This document shows, piece after piece, positions 15,560-20,851 of a DNA stretch of 22,214 nt (position 1 is the stretch's first letter; each line of letters starts with the position of its first letter). The notes below the pieces were generated by a model. That model ran no database searches and was not told the DNA's origin. It saw only the letters and a program-made list of their open reading frames with translations. Source of the DNA: a virus. The DNA is taken from IMG/VR virus record IMGVR_UViG_3300022934_004096, positions 1-22,214 of that record; one strand, given 5' to 3'. The position numbers and the translations under genes were made by a program.

Positions 15560-16627
15560 TCAATGTTGGGAACGTAACCAAGTCAAATAATCACAACCTG
15601 TTTCCAAATCCCAAAAAACACTAATTCTACCCGGTCCATCCGAAAACGGATTGATCACGACTAAAGCTGATTCACCATACGTTTGTTCAAAGAAACCTTT
15701 CTCTTTCGCATACGAGTCATTTCGTTTGTAACCACGAACCCGCAGTGCATGAGTAATCCGTGCATGCCGTTGTTCGGTCGTCAGAATGCCCCACTGATGC
15801 AAATGACCAGCAGTGAGCAAATGGCATCGCCCGTCCAACATAGCCTCTTTGTGAGGTCCGTGCGTGGGATGATACCACGACCTTCCAGAAAAATCGTGGC
15901 GCAAAATCCAAACAACAGGTTCTAACTCCTGATCTTCCCACTTGATTGTTACGCGCAATTCATCGGGAGCATAACATTTGACTCCGCATTTCTGCGTGAG
16001 CCAAGCCATCGGGTCAACACCCGGCCCATGTGCCCAAGCATCATGGTTTCCACCAACAATAGCAATCCATTGAAGTTGATCGAGAAACCATTCCGAAAGC
16101 CGCCATCCGTCTTCGGCCTTTACACTGGTTTTCGAATACAACCGGGCGAGTCGACCAACCCAATTATCTTGCATATCACCTACACAAGCCGCCAATACGC
16201 CTTCGGTTTCTTGAGCTAATTTGATGTGATCGAAGAGTGTATCCCAATCACAACCCTCGTTATCAACATGAGGGTCGCCAAAAATCATAATCCCAACTGG
16301 CTTCGACTCTAACCGAACGACTTTTTTATGCTTTGTTACTTTGTTTTTCTTTTTCCTGCTTACTTCAACACGTTGAGCAACAAGTTGTTCGATTGGTTCT
16401 TCTTCGGTGACTTCATCCTCAATCACCATGTCAATCAAATTGCTTCTTCGCGTTTGCTCACCAATTTTGAGTTTTTCCAGAGCCATACGCATAGCCCACG
16501 CAGAGACGGGCTCACCAATCAACTCTGAAATGTGTTCTGCACATCGTCGTCTACCAAGCCCTTCCGCTACTAAAGACTCAATCACATCAGAATAATTGGC
16601 AATGAGATAATCGCTTGTGATCGACAT
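15560..16627 (-). CDS. Calcineurin-like metallophosphoesterase with N-terminal helical domain
   Basis: From the ATG at 16627 the protein has 355 residues. All metal-binding blocks of the family are present: GDPH (117-120), GD (150-151), GNHD (193-196), H244 and GHLH (274-277). The first 55 residues (YSDVIESLVAEGLGRRRCAE, then HISELIGEPVSAWAMRMALE) look like a helix-turn-helix or small helical domain. A charged Lys-rich linker (SRKKKNKVTKHKKV) follows. I chose the ATG at 16627 with GAGG 6 bases upstream. A TTG at 16639 is less likely. The substrate is unknown: nucleic acid ends, nucleotides, cyclic nucleotides and sugar phosphates are all possible. It precedes the epimerase gene and overlaps no virion function that I recognise. 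The fold call is firm. Confidence 0.93.
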   Translation of the reverse strand: MSITSDYLIANYSDVIESLVAEGLGRRRCAEHISELIGEPVSAWAMRMALEKLKIGEQTRRSNLIDMVIEDEVTEEEPIEQLVAQRVEVSRKKKNKVTKHKKVVRLESKPVGIMIFGDPHVDNEGCDWDTLFDHIKLAQETEGVLAACVGDMQDNWVGRLARLYSKTSVKAEDGWRLSEWFLDQLQWIAIVGGNHDAWAHGPGVDPMAWLTQKCGVKCYAPDELRVTIKWEDQELEPVVWILRHDFSGRSWYHPTHGPHKEAMLDGRCHLLTAGHLHQWGILTTEQRHARITHALRVRGYKRNDSYAKEKGFFEQTYGESALVVINPFSDGPGRISVFWDLETGCDYLTWLRSQH

Positions 16628-16635
16628 AATTCCCC

Positions 16636-16869
16636 TCAAGACTCGATAAAGCTTTTGGAAACAACCGTTGCACCGTGGTTCTCACAAATGTCGTCCACGA
16701 TTCGATCACACAAATCTTCGCCAAGAACGACGAGAACGACCGCACACCTTTGATGGTCGTTAGCGGACAACGAAGCAAAACCGATGGGTTTATTCGCACG
16801 CAAACACTCGGTCAACGCTACGCTAGCACCGTAACTGACTGCATCAATCCACGATTGAATATGTTTCAT
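16636..16869 (-). CDS. Hypothetical small protein, 77 residues
   Basis: I recognise no family. The ATG at 16869 has GAGGAG 8 bases upstream; a GTG at 16875 would place it too close. The sequence is mixed alpha/beta with QSWIDAVSYGASVALTECLR and VVLVVLGEDLCDRIVDDICE, and has three cysteines. It starts 66 bases after the connector gene and its stop lies just past the upstream TTG of the phosphoesterase gene, so the two are tightly linked. The good ribosome binding site supports expression. Confidence 0.65.
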   Translation of the reverse strand: MKHIQSWIDAVSYGASVALTECLRANKPIGFASLSANDHQRCAVVLVVLGEDLCDRIVDDICENHGATVVSKSFIES

Positions 16870-16935
16870 CGTCACTACTCCTCAAAAGCTCGAATAAACC
16901 GTGTTCCGAGCAACAATTGAGACGCAGGACGCAAA

Positions 16936-17487
16936 CTATGATCGAGCGAAGACTCGCGTATACTTTCCAAGAATTCTTCGAACAATCATAGAATATTGGC
17001 CGTTTCCAAGGTAATAAACATAGCCGCCCATACGCTCGGAACGGAATCCCGAGTGGCGACCTTCATTTACCATTTGGACTGCAATCAAAGTTGTTGCCAT
17101 AGCAATATCATTGGGAACAGAAGAAAACCCGGCGGTATAACAGACTTCAATATTTTGTCTGCCCGTGGGGAAATAAGCACCATCATTGATCAACCGAAGA
17201 GAACCATACTCGGTCGTATAATAGTTTGAACTTGCTTCCAAAGCGCCGCCGATCGTAAGTGCAGCGACGTTAACAACAGGGCGGTAAGTTAAAGCAACCT
17301 CGCGTTGCCCTAACAAATCCATATCCAACTTTTCATTCACCGTGATAACGGCCGTAGTCGTTAAACCAAGGTGACCAAGAACAACGTCTTCCGCAGCAGC
17401 AACGCATAAATCAATGACTGCGTCCTGATACGTAATCCCAGCAGGGATATTGAGAACAGTTTTGACGTTGTTCCGGCTCGTTAGCAT
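16936..17487 (-). CDS. Head-tail connector (HK97 gp6 / Phage_connect_1 type)
   Basis: This 183-residue protein should bind below the portal and join head to neck. It starts MLTSRNNVKTVLNIPAGITYQDAVIDLCVAAAEDVV, a helix of the form used by gp6-type connectors to pack in the ring, followed by a beta insertion (REVALTYRPVVNVAALTIGG, LRLINDGAYFPTGRQNIEVCYTAGFSSVP) and a C-terminal helix rich in hydrophobic residues (NDIAMATTLIAVQMVNEGRH). The FYTAGF-like CYTAGFSSVP turn followed by NDI...A..L is characteristic. The ATG follows the upstream stop directly (TAGATG), which couples the two genes. Confidence 0.85.
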   Translation of the reverse strand: MLTSRNNVKTVLNIPAGITYQDAVIDLCVAAAEDVVLGHLGLTTTAVITVNEKLDMDLLGQREVALTYRPVVNVAALTIGGALEASSNYYTTEYGSLRLINDGAYFPTGRQNIEVCYTAGFSSVPNDIAMATTLIAVQMVNEGRHSGFRSERMGGYVYYLGNGQYSMIVRRILGKYTRVFARS

Positions 17488-17796
17488 CTATCGCTTCCGC
17501 CCACGACCACGACGGGTTTTCGGCTTTTCAACAACCTCTTCGGCAACCTCAACCGATTGCCTGTAAGAAGCAGTGAAATCAACCCAACCCCGTTTCCTTA
17601 ATGCGTTGAATGCATGCTGCGAATTCACAAACAACGTTGTACGAGCCACTCCATCACCATGAGTGATGTTGTAACTGTGAAGCGTTTCGTCGTATGTCGG
17701 AATCACTTGCTTCATTTCCGGATTCCATTTGTCTTTACAAAGGACAAAATTGTAAGAATCTGCATTTGGAGCAATCGTAGGAGCAATGCCACTCAT
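17488..17796 (-). CDS. Small protein with basic C-terminus, 102 residues
   Basis: I recognise no family. I chose the ATG at 17796 because GAGG sits 5 bases upstream; a GTG at 17814 would add six residues. The body is SYNFVLCKDKWNPEMKQVIP, then NSQHAFNALRKRGWVDFTAS. The last 18 residues are very basic (KPKTRRGRGRKR), so the tail may bind DNA, RNA or an acidic protein. The spot between capsid and connector often holds small capsid-associated or decoration proteins. It begins 27 bases past the hairpin of the capsid terminator. Confidence 0.65.
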   Translation of the reverse strand: MSGIAPTIAPNADSYNFVLCKDKWNPEMKQVIPTYDETLHSYNITHGDGVARTTLFVNSQHAFNALRKRGWVDFTASYRQSVEVAEEVVEKPKTRRGRGRKR

Positions 17797-17822
17797 TTCA
17801 ACCTCGTTAATCACTTGTACAA

Positions 17823-17866
17823 TAACACAAAAGCCCGGTCAACTGGCTGAATAGTTGACCGGGCTT
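17823..17866 (-). terminator. Rho-independent terminator behind the major capsid gene
   Basis: A perfect 14-base-pair stem (AAGCCCGGTCAACT, 17831-17844, with its complement at 17853-17866) encloses an 8-base loop; on the minus strand it is followed by TTTTGTGTTA. It lies 17 bases after the capsid stop. The tail TTTTGTGTTA is shared with the other strong terminator at 7479-7513. Confidence 0.9.
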
Positions 17867-17883
17867 GATCAGTGTCGATCGAA

Positions 17884-18897
17884 TTACGACGTGCTCAACC
17901 CGATAAGCAGGGAGCCGCCGCGAGTGTTCGCGTGGACGTAAGCACCGTCCCAGAACATATCGAACTGATCGAATTGCGAATCCGTCTTCGAGAGCGGCAT
18001 CACAGTCGTAGGAGTAAGCTCCTCGATGTAGCAGTAACGCTTGTTGAGGACGGCGAGGGCAGTCGAGGTTCCCCCGTCAAACGTCAGAAGCGAAGAACCG
18101 CCGGAAGCCGGTTGAAGCGTGTCGGGCATTGCCGTGGACACGATAAGCGGAATCCCATCGTAGGTGCGAACCCGGAAACCGGCAGCAATCTCGGTCATAT
18201 TCGAGAACTGCTGGTCAGCCTGGAGCGCAGCGTTGACCTTCCGAAGACCCGCGAACGAGCCAACAATCACAAGGTCGGAACGCATCGCCGAACCCTTGAC
18301 CTTGTCAATCGCCTCGTCGAGAGAAGCGAGCGAAAGACTCGTGCCAGCGGCGGCATCCGTCAGACCGACAACGGCACTGCTGCCGATGTTGGACATGAGG
18401 GTAAGCAAGCCGTTGATCTGGTTCGCATTCGCGTTGCTGTCACCGGAGATAAGTCCGGATTCAAGCGCAGCGGCGAAATCCTCGGCCTTGCCGGTCATTT
18501 CCTGGGCGAGAGCATCGCCGTAAGAACGACCGATCGCCTGGAGCTTCCGCGTGACCTTGCCACGGGTCGCAAGCGTCTGGTACGTGAACGAAGTTTGGGC
18601 GTACGACCCGCTCTCTTCGGTGAGAGAACCGGTGTCTGCGACCCATTCTGCGCCCGTAGTACCCGCCGAACGACGGTTGATGTATGCCTTGTCTCCCGAA
18701 CCCGGGTAACGGTCGAGAACCGACTGTAGACCGAACTCACGGATCGTAAGCATCTGGACAACGCGGTTGATGAAGGTCTGGATAAGGACCGACCCGGCGT
18801 TGCTGACGTTGATAGCGCGCTCGAAAGCTTCCCGTTTCGCCGGATCAGCAGATCCGAGCCAAGTGGGGCCGCCATACTGGTTCCAATCGATAGACAT
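17884..18897 (-). CDS. Major capsid protein (HK97 fold)
   Basis: This 337-residue protein should form the capsid shell. It is highly ordered along the HK97 pattern: a helical N-terminal segment, LIQTFINRVVQMLTIREFGL, a hairpin with AYINRRSAGTTGAEWVADTGSL, then TEESGSYAQTSFTYQTLATRG (the spine region), an Ala-rich A domain, and RVRTYDGIPLIVSTAMPD, a PVV-like strand used in HK97-fold capsids. It lies behind the protease/scaffold gene and is followed by a strong terminator, and it uses more G- or C-ending codons than its neighbours, as expected for the most abundant protein. The ATG at 18897 has AGGGG just upstream, overlapping the previous stop. Confidence 0.95.
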   Translation of the reverse strand: MSIDWNQYGGPTWLGSADPAKREAFERAINVSNAGSVLIQTFINRVVQMLTIREFGLQSVLDRYPGSGDKAYINRRSAGTTGAEWVADTGSLTEESGSYAQTSFTYQTLATRGKVTRKLQAIGRSYGDALAQEMTGKAEDFAAALESGLISGDSNANANQINGLLTLMSNIGSSAVVGLTDAAAGTSLSLASLDEAIDKVKGSAMRSDLVIVGSFAGLRKVNAALQADQQFSNMTEIAAGFRVRTYDGIPLIVSTAMPDTLQPASGGSSLLTFDGGTSTALAVLNKRYCYIEELTPTTVMPLSKTDSQFDQFDMFWDGAYVHANTRGGSLLIGLSTS

Positions 18898-18906
18898 CGT
18901 TTTCCC

Positions 18907-19359
18907 CTAGCCCCAACGAGGAGCAATGTTTTGGTTGCCAAGGAAACCGTCATACTCTGCTGCACAAAGCACATCGGTTAACATGCGAATAAGAGTAGAG
19001 CGATCAGTGGTCTGATCGAGCGACTCACCACTGTTTTGAACAACCGTTGCAGCCACAGTGGGAGCGTCGGTCTTCGCCCGCTCGGCGAGTCCAGCGAGAG
19101 CAGTAACACCAGCTTTTCCTTCCGGAGCGTACGGCATCGTAGCGCGCCCGACCCGAACGGGGCGAGAAGCAAGCGTTTGAATCTGCTTTTGGGCAGCCTC
19201 AAGCTGGGTTCGAAGTTGCTGAATCTCGGTATCGTCAGAGGTCGCCGTCGGTGCGTTGTCAACCGAAGTCCGGTTTTCGACAGCGTCCAGCCGTGCGGCA
19301 ATGCCTCCAACCGACGCCTCGATCATCGAGCGGATTGCGTCAAGATCGTCCTTTGTCAT
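18907..19359 (-). CDS. Possible nested scaffold protein from internal start, 150 residues
   Basis: An in-frame ATG at 19359 (residue 463 of the fused protease) has GAGG at 19368-19371, 8 bases upstream, a good ribosome binding site inside a gene. The product would be 150 residues, beginning MTKDDLDAIRSMIEASVGG, followed by a heptad coiled coil and a C-terminal basic and acidic stretch. Nested scaffold starts of this type are known in lambda (C and Nu3) and related phages. Expression here is inferred from the sequence only. Confidence 0.55.
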   Translation of the reverse strand: MTKDDLDAIRSMIEASVGGIAARLDAVENRTSVDNAPTATSDDTEIQQLRTQLEAAQKQIQTLASRPVRVGRATMPYAPEGKAGVTALAGLAERAKTDAPTVAATVVQNSGESLDQTTDRSTLIRMLTDVLCAAEYDGFLGNQNIAPRWG

Positions 19360-20745
19360 GGATTGGTCCTCGGTGGGGGTGTTATTTGGAGCACCTTTTT
19401 CGGCGTCGTCCCAAGTGTTGCATGTTTCACTAACTTGTGCAAGACCCACCAATGAATTTGAACTATCGATAATTGATAATTCTTTCAGTGGTGGAACCTG
19501 TTTATCGAACTTCTCATAATACTTAACAAGGTGATCGTAAACCGATTGCCGGTCTTCTTCGGGAATATCTACGCCGCCGCGCGCACCATTCAGCGCCGCC
19601 AGAGCAGCGGAAACTCCTCTCCAGACTGCGTGAAGCCGATCATCGATAAACAGGGCAATGGGTAATTTGTAACCTGCTTTTGTTTCGGCATTCTCGGGAT
19701 CAAACCAAACATGTGCTCGTTTATACCGATCCCAATCATCGTCCCCTAAAACAAGGTTAGATGCTTCGGTGCTCCAATCCCATTCGGTATCGATTGGCGC
19801 GAGAGGAAGGTCAGCGAATTCAACAGCGCCGCGAGTGTCTTCCGGCCCGTCTTCGACCATCTCTTTTTCTTCTTCTTCATGGCCAGCCATTTCTTCTTCG
19901 TGCTTTGCCATCTCTTCTTCATCGTCGTGCTTTGCCATCTCTTCTTCATCGTCGTGCTTCGACTTTTCATCGTCGTGATACGACTCTTCTTCCATCTCGC
20001 CTTCATGGTGTTTGGCGAACTCAACAACGAAAGAGTCTTCTTTCTCTTCGACAGAAACGATATGGCGCTCGTCTTCTGTCTTGATGGCACCTTCAATCAT
20101 GCTGCGCAGCGCAAGATTGTATGAATCTGGATTCGCAGGAGCGCGAGTGATGGCGATGTGGTCAAGGTCAACTTGTTCCACAACCATTCGCTCAACATTC
20201 CCATCTGAATCTTCGAGAACACGAACGTTGAGGAACCAACCACCAATTGACTGGCCGATAGGTTCGCCACGGCTCAAACGACGGCTTAATTCTTTCGCTA
20301 ACGGCTCGTCACGATACAACACCGAATCCAGAACCAGGGTATATCCCTGCTCCGAATCATTTGCCGCTTGAACGACATCAGACTTTACGACTTTCGCCCG
20401 AACAGTCCGACCGATAACTTCATCCCACTCAACAGCGCGATTTCCGTTGTTGTGGCGCGGGAGAATCGGTAGCCCTTTCTGCATTTGATCGCTCATGGAA
20501 TCCAAAGCCGTTCGGCTCATTTCCGTTCCATAGTGATCAACTGAAGTCGAAGAAGCAACGCCGCTGATTAACAATTCAGAGCTTTCATTCACTTCTTCTT
20601 CGGAAGAATGTTCGCTTCGGCTTACGCTCGACGGTTTGATGGGAAGGCCACTGAATGGAAACCTTCCACGGAAAAACCGCTCTTTCTTCCCATTATCAAG
20701 CGAAACAGTTTCATCTAACTTCATCGTATCAGTAGCGCGGCTCAT
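18907..20745 (-). CDS. Prohead protease fused to acidic linker, second domain and scaffold, 612 residues
   Basis: Residues about 50-215 form an HK97-type (U35) prohead protease: SGVASSTSVDHYGTEMSRTALDS, then LPRHNN with the catalytic His98, GQSIGGW with Ser166, and DHIAITRAPANPDSY. The protease cuts scaffold and capsid ends during maturation. Residues about 250-300 are an acidic linker of HDDEEEMAK repeats. Residues 310-415 (YKRAHVWFDPENAETKAGYK to DHLVKYYEKF) make a domain found next to such proteases in many phages. Residues 463-612 (MTKDDLDAIRSMIEA, then QLRTQLEAAQKQIQTLASRP) are a coiled-coil scaffold-like part. Separate protease and scaffold genes are more usual; fusion as in lambda C/Nu3 is known. 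The ATG at 20745 has GGAG 5 bases upstream. Confidence 0.9.
   Translation of the reverse strand: MSRATDTMKLDETVSLDNGKKERFFRGRFPFSGLPIKPSSVSRSEHSSEEEVNESSELLISGVASSTSVDHYGTEMSRTALDSMSDQMQKGLPILPRHNNGNRAVEWDEVIGRTVRAKVVKSDVVQAANDSEQGYTLVLDSVLYRDEPLAKELSRRLSRGEPIGQSIGGWFLNVRVLEDSDGNVERMVVEQVDLDHIAITRAPANPDSYNLALRSMIEGAIKTEDERHIVSVEEKEDSFVVEFAKHHEGEMEEESYHDDEKSKHDDEEEMAKHDDEEEMAKHEEEMAGHEEEEKEMVEDGPEDTRGAVEFADLPLAPIDTEWDWSTEASNLVLGDDDWDRYKRAHVWFDPENAETKAGYKLPIALFIDDRLHAVWRGVSAALAALNGARGGVDIPEEDRQSVYDHLVKYYEKFDKQVPPLKELSIIDSSNSLVGLAQVSETCNTWDDAEKGAPNNTPTEDQSMTKDDLDAIRSMIEASVGGIAARLDAVENRTSVDNAPTATSDDTEIQQLRTQLEAAQKQIQTLASRPVRVGRATMPYAPEGKAGVTALAGLAERAKTDAPTVAATVVQNSGESLDQTTDRSTLIRMLTDVLCAAEYDGFLGNQNIAPRWG
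19901..19975 (-). repeat. 27-base tandem repeat in the protease linker
   Basis: Two exact copies of a 27-base unit occur at 19901-19927 and 19928-19954, followed by a shorter diverged copy at 19955-19975. They encode the acidic HDDEEEMAK units of the linker. The short, mostly exact copies may vary in number between relatives. Confidence 0.85.
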
Positions 20746-20764
20746 GTGTTCTCCAAAGGTGCTC

Positions 20765-20779
20765 GCGCCTGATGGCGTC
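20765..20779 (-). promoter_or_regulatory. Copy 1 of recurrent leader element GACGCC-N3-AGGCGC
   Basis: The minus strand reads GACGCCATCAGGCGC, 12 bases downstream of the -10 box of the candidate promoter and 20 bases ahead of the protease ATG. It would lie in the 5' leader of the transcript. CGCC pairs with GGCG around a 4-base loop. Confidence 0.4.
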
Positions 20780-20790
20780 TTTTAATCACG

Positions 20791-20817
20791 TTAATAGTTT
20801 GCACCGTATAATGTCAA
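20791..20817 (-). promoter_or_regulatory. Candidate sigma70-like promoter ahead of the protease/scaffold gene
   Basis: In the 106-base gap after the MuF-like gene the minus strand has TTGACA (20812-20817), a perfect -35 box, and TATTAA (20791-20796) 15 bases further on as a -10 box. The spacing is short of the usual 17. The gap is more A+T-rich than the flanking genes. No repressor site is obvious. Confidence 0.5.
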
Positions 20818-20851
20818 TTTGAAAACTTACTACTAATGTGGAATTCAAAAG

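Noticed and set aside
7494-18923. A 13-base identity, CCCCAACGAGGAG, in the tube-gene terminator and in the end of the protease gene
   Set aside because: A match of this length is expected by chance in a 22 kb window, and one copy is coding sequence.
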